From Nocardia ninae NBRC 108245 (lineage in GTDB: Bacteria; Actinomycetota; Actinomycetes; Mycobacteriales; Mycobacteriaceae): DNA of 64,000 nucleotides. The position numbers and the translations under genes are program-made. Below the pieces are notes generated by a model. It was not told the DNA's origin. It ran no database searches and worked only from the letters and a program-made list of their open reading frames with translations. Below, one piece after another: positions 27,568-36,170 of the stretch (the first letter of the stretch is position 1; each line of letters opens with the position of its first letter). The stretch covers positions 1-64,000 of the forward strand of contig NZ_BJXA01000029.1 of the NCBI RefSeq assembly GCF_007990755.1, in the 5' to 3' direction.

Positions 27568-27945
27568 CTACCCGATGGGTATGGCCGGGACAGTCAGGCA
27601 GAAAGGGTGGCCGGACGGGTCGAGGAGGACTCGCCAGCGGTCGGGTTCGGGTTGCGGGTCGGGTTTTGATGCGCCGAGGGCGATTGCGGCCTGTTCGGCG
27701 GTGTCGAGTGCGGTGACGAACAGGTCGAGGTGCATCTGTTTGGGGACTCGGTTGCCGGGCCAGTCCGGCGGGATGTGGTCGTCTACGCGCTCGATCGTCA
27801 GTGTGACGCCGTCGCCCTGGAGCACAACCAGTTCATCGGATTCGTACTCGAGCTCGAGACCGAGCAGCTGCCGGTAGAACAGCCCCAGTCCGCGCGGATC
27901 CTTACTGTCGAGCGAGATGGCACCGAACTTGGCTGTCGCGGTCAC
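27568..27945 (-). CDS. VOC-family (glyoxalase/bleomycin-resistance fold) protein
   Basis: 125 residues forming one VOC domain with paired beta-alpha-beta-beta-beta modules: FGAISLDSKDPRGLGLFYRQLLGL at the start, MHLDLFVTALD in the middle, and RWRVLLDPSGHPFCLTV at the end. Possible metal ligands are the His in MHLDLF and the usual Glu/His positions, but the set is incomplete, so catalytic activity is uncertain. The GTG start at 27945 has GGGGGAAG very close upstream. Single gene, function not assignable. Confidence 0.82.
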   Translation of the reverse strand: MTATAKFGAISLDSKDPRGLGLFYRQLLGLELEYESDELVVLQGDGVTLTIERVDDHIPPDWPGNRVPKQMHLDLFVTALDTAEQAAIALGASKPDPQPEPDRWRVLLDPSGHPFCLTVPAIPIG

Positions 27946-28534
27946 AGCTTCCCCCTGCAGTTCGTCGACCCGCTGCGTGGCGAGGTCGTTGATCGGTTGG
28001 CGGTTCCGATCGCGAGTTTAATGGGTGGGGCGGGTCGGTTTTAGTTGGCGCAGAAGACTATTCGAGTTTTCTTTGGTCATACCCCTACTCGGAAGCCGAG
28101 TAATGCCGAGTAGATGCGGTCGGAGAGCGTTGTGCCGGTGGCTGATTGGCAAGGCTCCCCACATGATGGTCGGCACGTGCGGTGCTTGCCGGGGAAGCTG
28201 GCCGGGCACGCGTATTGCCGAGGGTATAGGTGCGGTGAACTTCGCGTCGGCCGGGCAAATGTATTGCGCCACCGGCGAAAACTGTGTCGCCGGGAGGTCC
28301 GGTTCGACGCGAGGCACGGCTGCTGGTGCCGTCGTTGAATTCTGCACCAACGGATCGACCGACCTTCTCGTGGCCTTCATTGTCGGGACATCACGAACTC
28401 GGGCTGGTTCCTGACCGAATGAATCGCTCCGCTGCACGCCCTCGACGCGGCAGAACCCGCCCCCTATCGAGACCGTCAAGCGGGCCGGAGCGTCGCCGTT
28501 CCGATTTGTTCCTTGACTTATCGAGACCCTAGGG

Positions 28535-28567
28535 GAATCATGTGATTCTAATGGAATCAGGTGATTC
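28535..28567. promoter_or_regulatory. Two tandem operator-like palindromes
   Basis: GAATCA-TG-TGATTC (28535-28548) and GAATCA-GG-TGATTC (28554-28567) have perfect six-base arms, and their centres are 19 bp apart. A TTGACT hexamer at 28513-28518 could be a -35 element just upstream. The layout suits a dimeric repressor; the TetR gene at 31328 is the obvious candidate, by inference. Confidence 0.7.
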
Positions 28568-28579
28568 CTGTAGGGCGAC

Positions 28580-28598
28580 GGCTGCTGGTGGAGCAGCC
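28580..28598 (+). promoter_or_regulatory. Hairpin in the monooxygenase 5' region
   Basis: GGCTGCT and AGCAGCC form a seven-base stem with loop GGTGG, between the operators and the short upstream frame. Confidence 0.45.
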
Positions 28599-28629
28599 CG
28601 ATCGAAGGCTGGCCCCTGGTAGGAGGGCG

Positions 28630-28674
28630 ATGCCGTGCTCTGTCATCCACACCTACCTGCGGCCGACCGCGTAG
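28630..28674 (+). CDS. Possible 14-residue leader peptide
   Basis: ATG at 28630 follows an almost ideal ribosome site (AGGAGGGCG at 28621-28629). The frame reads MPCSVIHTYLRPTA and stops at TAG, 18 bases before the monooxygenase ATG. The downstream gene has its own site (AGGAAG). Such short frames can control a downstream gene by attenuation or coupling. Here this is only suggested by position and site strength. Confidence 0.4.
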   Translation: MPCSVIHTYLRPTA

Positions 28675-28692
28675 CGAAACAGGAAGTACCTC

Positions 28693-30168
28693 ATGGCAAA
28701 CAGTGAAGAGCACGTGTCTGCCGCAGTCATCGGTGCCGGATTTGCGGGGATCGGGCTCGGAGTACGGTTGCGGGAGGCCGGGTTCGAGGATTTCGTGATT
28801 CTCGAGCGGGCCGGCGGCCTCGGCGGCACATGGCAAGCAAATACGTACCCCGGCTGTGCCTGCGACGTACCGTCGGCGCTGTATTCGTACTCGTTCGCGC
28901 CGAATCCGGAGTGGACCCGCCGGTATGGCACGCAGCCGGAGATTCTCGACTATCTGCGCACGGTGGCACTGAAATTCGGTGTGCTGCGGCATATTCGCTA
29001 TGACACGGAGTTGCGTGAAGCCAGTTGGGATGACGTACGCGGGCATTGGCGGATCAACACGTCGCGGGGATCGATGACGGCGGATGTACTCGTTTCGGCG
29101 ATCGGTCCGTTCAGCGAGGCACAGATTCCGGAACTGCCGGGTATCGAGAACTTCACCGGTACCCAATTCCATTCGCTGCATTGGGATCACGAACATGACC
29201 TGACCGGCGAGCGGGTGGCCGTCATCGGCACCGGGGCGTCGGCGGTGCAGTTCATTCCCGAGATTCAGCCCGTGGTGGGCCAGTTGACGGTGTTCCAGCG
29301 GTCCGCGCCGTGGATCGTGCCGCGGCTGGATTGGGCCACGTCCGCACTCGAACGGTCCGTGCTGCGGCGGATGCCGCTGCTGGGCAAGGCGGTTCGTGGC
29401 GCCTACTTCGCCGGTATCGAAGGCTTCGGTTTGGTCGGTTTCGTGGACAAGCGATTCCGGCATCCGTACGAGGCGCTGGGTCGCCTCCAGTTGCGTCGGC
29501 AAGTGCCGGATCGGCGGCTGCGTGAGCGGTTGACCCCCGACTACATGATCGGCTGCAAGCGGGCGATCTTCTCCGACGCTTACTACCCGGCGCTGACGCA
29601 GCCGAACGTCGAGGTGGTGACATCACGGATCACCGCGGTGGGACCGCGTTCCCTCCGCACCGCCGACGGTGTTCAGCACGAAGTGGACACCATCATCTGG
29701 GGTACCGGTTTCGGCGTGCCGCCGCAGGTGTTCGACCGGGTCCGCGGCAGCGACGGCCGCAGCATGGGTGAGCTGTACCGCGACCGTCCGCAAAGCTACC
29801 TCGGCACGACGGTGACCGGATTTCCGAACTTCTTCACCACCCTTGGGCCGTTCGGCGCCGCGGGAAACCAGTCCGCGATCTACATGATCGAAGCGCAGAT
29901 CCGCTACATCGTCGACGCGCTGAAGACGATGCGGGACAACGGACTCCAGCGGATCGAGGTCCGCCCGGAGGCGCAACAGGCGTTCCTTCGGGAGATGGAC
30001 GACCGCAGCCGCGACACCGTCTGGGTGACCGGCAACTGCCGCAGTTACTACCAAACCGCCGACGGCAGTGCGAATGCCGGGCTGTACCCGAACTGGAGCT
30101 TCGAATACGCCCGCCGCACAAGCCGGTTCGACGAGGACGCTTATCTGACGAGTGGGGTGCGGGGATGA
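28693..30168 (+). CDS. Flavin-containing monooxygenase, Baeyer-Villiger type
   Basis: NADPH- and FAD-dependent monooxygenase of 491 residues. The first Rossmann motif GAGFAG is at 14-19 and the second, GTGASA, at 179-184. Between them sits the Baeyer-Villiger fingerprint FxGxxxHxxxW (FTGTQFHSLHW, 154-164). GGTWQANTYPGCACDVPS is the usual block that follows the first motif. Likely substrates are ketones, including steroid or terpenoid ketones, but the sequence does not decide. It heads an apparent unit with an SDR (gap 31 bp) and a TetR regulator; an SDR partner often makes or consumes the ketone. AGGAAG precedes the ATG. Confidence 0.92.
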   Translation: MANSEEHVSAAVIGAGFAGIGLGVRLREAGFEDFVILERAGGLGGTWQANTYPGCACDVPSALYSYSFAPNPEWTRRYGTQPEILDYLRTVALKFGVLRHIRYDTELREASWDDVRGHWRINTSRGSMTADVLVSAIGPFSEAQIPELPGIENFTGTQFHSLHWDHEHDLTGERVAVIGTGASAVQFIPEIQPVVGQLTVFQRSAPWIVPRLDWATSALERSVLRRMPLLGKAVRGAYFAGIEGFGLVGFVDKRFRHPYEALGRLQLRRQVPDRRLRERLTPDYMIGCKRAIFSDAYYPALTQPNVEVVTSRITAVGPRSLRTADGVQHEVDTIIWGTGFGVPPQVFDRVRGSDGRSMGELYRDRPQSYLGTTVTGFPNFFTTLGPFGAAGNQSAIYMIEAQIRYIVDALKTMRDNGLQRIEVRPEAQQAFLREMDDRSRDTVWVTGNCRSYYQTADGSANAGLYPNWSFEYARRTSRFDEDAYLTSGVRG

Positions 30169-30199
30169 TGTCGGATCGCGAGCGAAAGGCGAGGATCGC

Positions 30200-31093
30200 A
30201 TGAGGTTGGGTTTGCGGTGGCCGACAGCCGGTTTCGAGGTGTGTGACCGGGCGGTGGTGATCACCGGCGCGGGGCAGGGGATCGGGCTCGAATTGGCCCG
30301 GATGCTGCACCGGCGGGGTGCTTCGGTGGCGATGATCGACCTCGACGAGGCGAGGACGCGCCGTGCCGAAGCCGAATTGGGGGAGCGCGCGCTGGCGGTT
30401 CACGCCGATGTCGCCGATCGGGACGGGATGGTCGCGGCTTTGGCGACGATCCGCGAGCGGTTCGGCCGGATCGACGTCGTGGTCGCGAATGCCGGTGTGA
30501 CACCGACGCCGGCGACGATCCGCACCATGGACCCCGACGATTTCGATCGCGTCCTCGCAATCAATCTGACCGGAGTGTTCAATACCGTGCGCCCGGCCTT
30601 GGACGACATCGTCGCTGCCCGTGGCCATGTCGTGGTGGTCTCGTCCTGCGCCGCCTTCGCGCCGGGCATGGGCGGCTCGCCCTACATGATCAGCAAAGCG
30701 GGCGTCGAGCAATTCGGTCGTGCGCTGCGCGTCGAACTCGCGCTAGCGGGGGCCAGTGCGGGGGTCGCCTACTTCGGCATAGTGGAGACCGCGATGACCA
30801 AGCACACCCTCGATGAGGACGAACTCGGCCGCGCCGCCGGGCAATTGCTGCCATGGCCGTTGAACCGGCGCATCACCGCCGCCGACGCGGCCGCCAGCAT
30901 CGCCGACGGCATCGCCCACCGGGCGGCGCGCACGATTGCCCCGAGTGTGTGGGAGCCGTATGCCCTCCTACGCGGCGCGGTCAACGTCGCGCTCGACCGG
31001 TATCTCAGCCTGGACCCGCGCACGCACGACCTGATCCGCCGACTGGAACAACGAGTGTCTCCGCACACCGCCGAACCCTCGACCGCCTCATGA
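30200..31093 (+). CDS. Short-chain dehydrogenase/reductase
   Basis: 297 residues from the ATG at 30200. Classical SDR motifs are intact: TGAGQGIG (22-29), NAG (97-99), Ser148/149, and Tyr162 with Lys166 in YMISK. The acidic residue after the second beta-strand (MIDLDE) favours NAD(H). The C-terminal 50 residues are longer than the minimal SDR and Arg-rich. It is placed 31 bases behind the monooxygenase and probably co-transcribed, so an alcohol-ketone step feeding the oxygenase is a reasonable guess. A tandem array of about 34-bp units begins inside its 3' end. Confidence 0.9.
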   Translation: MRLGLRWPTAGFEVCDRAVVITGAGQGIGLELARMLHRRGASVAMIDLDEARTRRAEAELGERALAVHADVADRDGMVAALATIRERFGRIDVVVANAGVTPTPATIRTMDPDDFDRVLAINLTGVFNTVRPALDDIVAARGHVVVVSSCAAFAPGMGGSPYMISKAGVEQFGRALRVELALAGASAGVAYFGIVETAMTKHTLDEDELGRAAGQLLPWPLNRRITAADAAASIADGIAHRAARTIAPSVWEPYALLRGAVNVALDRYLSLDPRTHDLIRRLEQRVSPHTAEPSTAS

Positions 31094-31325
31094 CTCCAGC
31101 ACTGCCGAGCCCCCGACCGCGCCGTGGCACCAGCACCGCTGAATCTTGGACCGCGCCGTGGCATCAGCATCGCCGAACCCCTTGGCCGCGCCACGAAGTC
31201 AGCACCGGTGACCCCCGACCGCGCCGTGACATCAGCACCGGCGAGCCCCCGACTGCGCCGTGGCACCGGCACCGCCGAGCCCCCGACCGCGCCGTGACAT
31301 CCACCGGACCGTGACATCATCAGCA
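31084..31325. repeat. Degenerate tandem array of about 34-bp units
   Basis: Six to seven copies of a unit like GCCCCCGACCGCGCCGTGGC followed by ATCAGCACCG, starting in the last codons of the SDR gene and ending at the TetR start codon. Unit length varies between 32 and 36. The array replaces any normal promoter region for the TetR gene. Confidence 0.75.
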
Positions 31326-31327
31326 CC

Positions 31328-31942
31328 GTGAGTTCGTCAGCCGACAACACCTGGCGCGGCAGCACCATGGCCGACCGTTCCGCCGAGCGGCGCGACCAAT
31401 TGGTGCGTGCCGGGTTCGAGCTGCTCGGCGCGGACGGCGCGGCGGCCACCACTATGCGGGCCGTCTGCCGCACGGCCGGGCTGAGCCTGCGCTACTTCTA
31501 CGAGAGTTTCCCCGATCGTGAAGCGCTGCTCGTGGAGGTTTACGACCAAGTCGCGCACGGTCTGCTGGACGCGGTCACGACGCGGTTGGCCACCGCGCCA
31601 GGTGACGAAACCGCCCGCCTACGCGCGGCTTTCGATGCGGCCGCCCATTACTTCGAGGAAGACCCGCGCCGCGGCCGAATCATGTTCCGCGAAACCCTCG
31701 CCGACGACACCCTGCGCACCCACGGCTCGGCCGTCCTCCCCAATTTCGTGCTACTCGTCGCCGCCCAATTCGCCCCCGGCCAGTCGCTCGACGCGGATCA
31801 CCTCACCATGCCGATCAGCGCCCTGTCCGGCGCCCTCGTCTCCCTCTTCCTCGACTGGCTCACCGGTCGAATCCCGGCCACCCGCGCCGAAATAGTCGAC
31901 TACGCCACCCATCTCACGACAGCCGTCCTCGCCAAGCCGTAG
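31328..31942 (+). CDS. TetR-family transcriptional regulator
   Basis: 204 residues. The N-terminal helix-turn-helix lies at about 20-65 (RRDQLVRAGFELLGADGAAATTMRAV, then AGLSLRYFYESFPDREALL). The remainder is the all-helical ligand and dimer domain. The GTG at 31328 gives this length; an ATG at 31367 (MADRSAERRDQLV) is an equally good start. It lies downstream of the monooxygenase-SDR pair in the same direction and is the most likely ligand of the twin palindromes at 28535-28567. No such palindrome was seen before its own start. Confidence 0.88.
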   Translation: MSSSADNTWRGSTMADRSAERRDQLVRAGFELLGADGAAATTMRAVCRTAGLSLRYFYESFPDREALLVEVYDQVAHGLLDAVTTRLATAPGDETARLRAAFDAAAHYFEEDPRRGRIMFRETLADDTLRTHGSAVLPNFVLLVAAQFAPGQSLDADHLTMPISALSGALVSLFLDWLTGRIPATRAEIVDYATHLTTAVLAKP

Positions 31943-32067
31943 GTCCGGACACGGCGGCACTGTTTTCAGCGAGTCACTCTGCTCGACGGGCGGTGAACGA
32001 CCGTGCGCCACAGACAGCTCCGCCGACCAGCGTTTCTGCCGGTCGGCGGGCTACGGCTGGGTGCGGC

Positions 32068-32796
32068 TCAGCTGGCGGCGGTGTGCGGGATGCGGGTTGC
32101 TTCTTCGCGGGGCGCGCCGCTGGGCACGTTCTTCTTGAGACTGGCGGCGTAGACGTCCACGTATTCCTGGCCGCCGAGTTGCATGAGCTCGTACATGACC
32201 TCGTCGGTGACGGCGCGCTCGACGAAGCGGTTGCCGCCCATGCCTTCGTAGCGGGAGAAGTCGATGGGGGTGCCGAACTTGACGGTGACCTTGCGGCGAC
32301 GCCAGCGGAAAGGTCCGGGCGGGCTCACCTGGTCGGTGCCGATGACGGCGACCGGGATGACCGGGACGCCGGTCTCCAGCGCGAGGCGGGCGAGGCCGGT
32401 CTTGCCCTTGTACAGGCGGCCGTCGGGGGAGCGGGTGCCCTCGGGGTACAGGCCGACGAGGCGGCCCTGATCGAGCAGTTTGCGGGCGGCGTTCAGCGCG
32501 TCCTCGGCCGCGTCGGCGCCGGTGCGGTCGATCGGGAACTGTCCGGTGGTGGTGAAGAACCACTTCTGGAAGGCGCCCTTGATGCCCGGGGTGTTGAAAT
32601 ACTCGGCCTTGGCCAGATAGTTGATGCGGCGGGGACTCATCAGCGGAGCGAACAGCCAATCCGCGAAGGAGAGATGGTTACCCGCCATGATCGCCGGTCC
32701 GTCCGCCGGAATGTTCTCTACGCCCTCGACCGTCGGCCTGTTGTAGAGATGCATGAACGGCCCCAGCAGCGCGTACTTCAGCAGCCAGTAGAACAT
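32068..32796 (-). CDS. plsC: 1-acyl-sn-glycerol-3-phosphate acyltransferase-like protein
   Basis: Membrane-associated acyltransferase of glycerolipid synthesis, 242 residues, collinear with M. tuberculosis Rv2182c. The catalytic HxxxxD is NHLSFAD (His41, Asp46), and the phosphate-binding motif YPEGTRSPDGRLYKGKTG starts at about 117. The C-terminus (GQEYVDVYAASLKK) is also shared. The ATG at 32796 is supported by GGAAGGA upstream and by the homologue's start. It lies downstream of glucokinase on the same strand, after 254 bases without a gene. Exact acyl acceptor not shown. Confidence 0.94.
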   Translation of the reverse strand: MFYWLLKYALLGPFMHLYNRPTVEGVENIPADGPAIMAGNHLSFADWLFAPLMSPRRINYLAKAEYFNTPGIKGAFQKWFFTTTGQFPIDRTGADAAEDALNAARKLLDQGRLVGLYPEGTRSPDGRLYKGKTGLARLALETGVPVIPVAVIGTDQVSPPGPFRWRRRKVTVKFGTPIDFSRYEGMGGNRFVERAVTDEVMYELMQLGGQEYVDVYAASLKKNVPSGAPREEATRIPHTAAS

Positions 32797-33050
32797 GACG
32801 TCCTTCCCCCGGACCGGGATAGAGGCGGGCACCTGCGTCAGTTGCCGACTTTACCGCTGGTGCCAGATCACATCCAACCGCAGCGGCGAATCTCACCACA
32901 CTCTGCCATGAGCAGGCGGATGCGCCGTAATCGGTGACCGGCAGCTGATTCCTCGGCGGCCGGATCGGGAGGTCAGCGGCGACCGAAGCAAAGTCTTCGA
33001 CCACCGAATACCACTGCCGCAGGCGATGAAACGTCCCCTATCCGGAAAGG

Positions 33051-34058
33051 TCAGTGGCTGCGGGCTACTCGGGAGGACTTGCGCTCGCTTTCGATGAGTG
33101 CGGCGCGGGCGAGGTCGGCGGCGCCGATCATGCCCGCGGCTTCACCGAGTTGGGTGGTGCGGATGCGGGCCAGTGGTCGGTGACCCGCGCCGGTGACCGA
33201 GCGGGCGTATTCCTCGCGCGCTTCGTCCAGGAAGAGCGGGGCGGAGCTGCTGACGCCGCCGGCGATGACGACCAGGTCGGGGTCGAAGATGTCACTGACG
33301 AAGGCCAAGCCGAGGCCGAGCCAGCGGGCGAAATCCTCCATGACGCGGACGGCGAGCGGATCGCCGTCTTGCGCGGCATTGGCGACGCGGCGGCCGGTGA
33401 GCGAGCCGGGGTCGCGGAAGACGTCCCTGGCCAGGACCGAGCGGACCGGGTCGGTGGCCAGCATCTCGATCGCGGTGTCGGCGAGTGCCGTTCCGCTGCA
33501 ATACCTTTCCCAGCAGCCGCGTTTGCCGCACGGGCAGGCACGGCCTTGCGGCACGACTTGCAGGTGCCCGAGCTCCGGTGCGACGCCGTGCGTTCCGCGA
33601 TACAGCTGACCGTCGATGAGCAGCGCGGCGCCGATGCCGGTGCCGATCGCGACGAGCACCACGTTGTGGCCGCCCGCTGCCGCGCCGAATCGGTATTCGG
33701 CCCACATGGCGGCGTTGGCGTCGTGCTCGAGCAGGACGGGAAGCTCGAGGCGTTCGGTGAGCCGCTGCGCGACGGGGGTGTCCTGCCAGGGCAGGTGCGG
33801 TGCGAAACGGACGGTGGAGCGGTCACCGTTGATGAACCCGGCGACGGCCAGACCGACCGCGCCGATCGGGTGCCGTTCGCACAGCTCGCGGACGGAGCGG
33901 GCGAGCGCGTCCTCGAGCGCCTTGGCGGAGTGCGGGGTCGGCGCTTGGACGGTGTCGAGGACCTCACCGCTGGTGTCGATCACGGAGGCGCGAATGTTGG
34001 TGCCGCCGACGTCGATTCCGACGGTCAGCGGTCGCGCACCTGCTATGCGGTGCGTCAT
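33051..34058 (-). CDS. glk: Glucokinase, ROK family
   Basis: Cytosolic sugar kinase of 335 residues. ATP-binding DVGGTN is at about 16-21, EHDANAAMWAEY carries the catalytic Asp (about 113), and the ROK zinc motif has His165 with CPCGKRGC (Cys175, 177, 182). These features define ROK glucokinases such as those of Streptomyces and Corynebacterium; other hexoses are possible. The ATG overlaps the stop of the upstream Rv2183c-like gene by four bases (ATGA), so translation is probably coupled. M. tuberculosis lacks a kinase at this place, so the gene was lost there or gained here. Confidence 0.92.
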   Translation of the reverse strand: MTHRIAGARPLTVGIDVGGTNIRASVIDTSGEVLDTVQAPTPHSAKALEDALARSVRELCERHPIGAVGLAVAGFINGDRSTVRFAPHLPWQDTPVAQRLTERLELPVLLEHDANAAMWAEYRFGAAAGGHNVVLVAIGTGIGAALLIDGQLYRGTHGVAPELGHLQVVPQGRACPCGKRGCWERYCSGTALADTAIEMLATDPVRSVLARDVFRDPGSLTGRRVANAAQDGDPLAVRVMEDFARWLGLGLAFVSDIFDPDLVVIAGGVSSSAPLFLDEAREEYARSVTGAGHRPLARIRTTQLGEAAGMIGAADLARAALIESERKSSRVARSH

Positions 34059-34873
34059 GCCTTGATCGTCACGGGAATGCTGACATAGCGGGAGCGAGTG
34101 CCCGTCCGCGATGTGTGGTGTCCGGCAGTGGGTTCCGTGCCGGTCGGCGTCGAATCCGTTGGCACGCCATGGTTGTGCTGGTGGCGGGCGGGATCGTACT
34201 CGGGCATGACCGGCTCGACCGGCACCCCGGCCAACGCCTCACGCAGCACGGTCACGATCGCGGTGCCGTGATCGGCCACCGACTGGAGCACCTCATGGTG
34301 CTGACCGCGCATCAACGCGGCCGCCGCGCAGACGGGACACCAGTTGCAGCTCGACCACTCCACCTGTCCGTCGGCCGCTTGGCGCAACACCGGTTCCACA
34401 CGCTCGAGCACGGATTCGGCGAGCAGCTTCAGCTCTGCGGCGAACTCGGCGAGGCCGTCTATCGGATCGTCTTCTGCGGCAGTGCCTTTCGACCGGCCAC
34501 CGGATTGCGACTGCGACTCAGCATGGGCTGCGTCCTCGGCACCACGACCCGAACCACCGGCGGTCCGATCCTCGCGCGGCCCAGGCCCCGAGCTGCCGGC
34601 GGTCCGATCACCAGGCGTAGCAGGTTCTTCGGCGTCCCGGCCCGAACTCTCGGCGGTCCGATCATCGCCCGAGTCCGATCGGTTGCCGCGCCATCCCGAC
34701 CTACCGGCAGTCCGATCATCGGTAGCGCTCAGTCCGTCGACGTCCTGATCGGAACCATGCGCAGTCGAATCACCGCTTCCGGCCTCGGAACCCCGCGGGC
34801 CCTGACTCTCGGCAGAATCACCACTTCCGTCCCGTCCACCCCGCCGGAAGAATCCGCCGCTCCGCTCACTCAT
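34055..34873 (-). CDS. Rv2183c-like protein with an acidic DRTA-repeat region
   Basis: 272 residues. The N-terminal half is disordered and holds at least four copies of DRTAxxSG (for example DRTAGRSG, DRTAESSG, DRTAGSSG, DRTAGGSG) spaced by 15-25 residues. The folded C-terminal half contains DGLAEFAAELKLLAESVLERVEP and the cysteine-bearing stretch VEWSSCNWCPVCAAAALMRG, a likely metal site, then a helical end. It matches by position and by the Cys motif the conserved mycobacterial neighbour of the ArsA-like ATPase. Start and stop overlap both flanking genes (8 and 4 bases). Molecular role unknown. Confidence 0.82.
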   Translation of the reverse strand: MSERSGGFFRRGGRDGSGDSAESQGPRGSEAGSGDSTAHGSDQDVDGLSATDDRTAGRSGWRGNRSDSGDDRTAESSGRDAEEPATPGDRTAGSSGPGPREDRTAGGSGRGAEDAAHAESQSQSGGRSKGTAAEDDPIDGLAEFAAELKLLAESVLERVEPVLRQAADGQVEWSSCNWCPVCAAAALMRGQHHEVLQSVADHGTAIVTVLREALAGVPVEPVMPEYDPARHQHNHGVPTDSTPTGTEPTAGHHTSRTGTRSRYVSIPVTIKA

Positions 34874-36170
34874 CGCCGCTACCTTCCGGCCATAAGTCCG
34901 GGTCGGGCCGGAATCGCACCACGAGCTGACCACCGTCGAGTTCGGCGCCGTCGACCGTGCACCGCCGCAATACCGGCGCAAGGCGAACTCGGCGCCGGAC
35001 ACCGTCCGCTCCCACGATCAAATCGTCCTCCACTCGGCCAAGTCGCAGTGTCGCCGCATCGACAACGGGCAGGGGCATCCGCAGTGTGTATATCGCGTGC
35101 AGACCGCTGCCTGATTCCCATCGAACCATCGGTTCGCCGGAACTCGCGTCAACCTCCGTCGGACTGTCGCTCAGCATAAAGGCTGGGTCGCCGGTGTTCC
35201 TGTCTGAGTCCACCGCGTACGACAGGGCCGCGAGCGAGGTCAGTCCGATCGGTTCCGGTCCGGTGTGCTGTGCGATCAGGACGGGGATACCCGGCATCGC
35301 GCGTTCTAATTCGGCGATCGCGGCCAGCTGTTCGCCGCGCCGGTTCAGATACCAGTGCACCGCGGGGTGCGCGCTGTCGAGCGGGGCGGCGGGGTCGAGG
35401 GGCGTGGTCGGTGGCAGCACCTTGTTGACCACCACCGCGTCCAATCGCAACCCGAGCAGCGTGGCGGCGGAGCGGACCCGCTCGGATTCGGCGAGTGTCA
35501 CCCGCTCGGCGACGGTGATCAGGCGCGCGCCGGTGCGCCGATGGTCGGCGAGCAGATCGCGGACCTCGGTGACCGCCTTGACGATCCGTTCGACGGTCGC
35601 GGCCAGCACCGCGCGGCGCAGGTCGGTGCCGACCGTGCTCATCGCCCTGGCGTGCGGCGGCCAGATCCGCTCGAGATAACCGAGCAGGGTGTCCGGCGCG
35701 GTGATGATGCGCAGCATGTCGGCCGAGGGCGGGCAGTCGACGACGATCACGTCCCAGTCGTCCTCGTTCGCGAACTGGGTGATCTCGACGAGCATCAGCA
35801 GTTCCTGCACGCCGGGCAGGCCGGTCAGTTCGGCCGGGTCCAGTGCGGCGAGGTCGATGCCGTGGTTGTGACCGGTGCCCGGCGACAGCACGCGGACTAC
35901 GTCGCGGAACCGATCCTCCAGCAGCGCAAGGGAATCCACCTCGATCACGTCGAGACCGGGCAGCACGGTGGCGATTCCGGTGACGGTGCCCGGATCGTGC
36001 GGGAAACGGAAGCCGAGCGCGTCGCCGAGCGAATGCGCCTGGTCGAGCGAGGCGACCAGCACGCGGCTGCCCGCTCTGGCATAGGACATGGCGGTGGCAC
36101 ACGCCAGCGTCGTCTTGCCTACCCCGCCTTTGCCGATGAACAGTTCGACACGGGTCGTGTGCGTCGTCAG
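34866..36170 (-). CDS. ArsA/anion-transporting-ATPase-like P-loop protein
   Basis: About 434 residues in the GET3/ArsA ATPase class (M. tuberculosis Rv2184c). The deviant Walker A GKGGVGKTT lies just after the N-terminus, followed by SLDQAHSLGD (switch I) and VIVDCPPSADMLR (switch II/Walker B). The first in-frame ATG (36089) would lie after the P-loop and cannot be the real start. Between the P-loop and the upstream gene no ATG, GTG or TTG occurs in frame. The best candidate is CTG at 36170, overlapping the upstream TGA. It lies in a tight series with START-type proteins and the Rv2183c-like gene. Confidence 0.85.
   Translation of the reverse strand: MTTHTTRVELFIGKGGVGKTTLACATAMSYARAGSRVLVASLDQAHSLGDALGFRFPHDPGTVTGIATVLPGLDVIEVDSLALLEDRFRDVVRVLSPGTGHNHGIDLAALDPAELTGLPGVQELLMLVEITQFANEDDWDVIVVDCPPSADMLRIITAPDTLLGYLERIWPPHARAMSTVGTDLRRAVLAATVERIVKAVTEVRDLLADHRRTGARLITVAERVTLAESERVRSAATLLGLRLDAVVVNKVLPPTTPLDPAAPLDSAHPAVHWYLNRRGEQLAAIAELERAMPGIPVLIAQHTGPEPIGLTSLAALSYAVDSDRNTGDPAFMLSDSPTEVDASSGEPMVRWESGSGLHAIYTLRMPLPVVDAATLRLGRVEDDLIVGADGVRRRVRLAPVLRRCTVDGAELDGGQLVVRFRPDPDLWPEGSGDE

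Larger units (their letters stand above)
27946..28629. other. Spacer of lower GC upstream of the monooxygenase operon
   Basis: Visibly richer in A/T than the neighbours, mainly 28020-28110 and 28500-28570. A 129-codon frame on the plus strand (28025-28414) has no recognisable family, poor codon bias and no ribosome site, and I do not accept it. The right end carries two operator-like palindromes and a short hairpin, described separately. Confidence 0.55.

Noticed and set aside
28025-28414. 129-codon frame with several cysteines before the monooxygenase
   Set aside because: No ribosome site, no family resemblance and no GC-skewed third codon positions like those of its neighbours.
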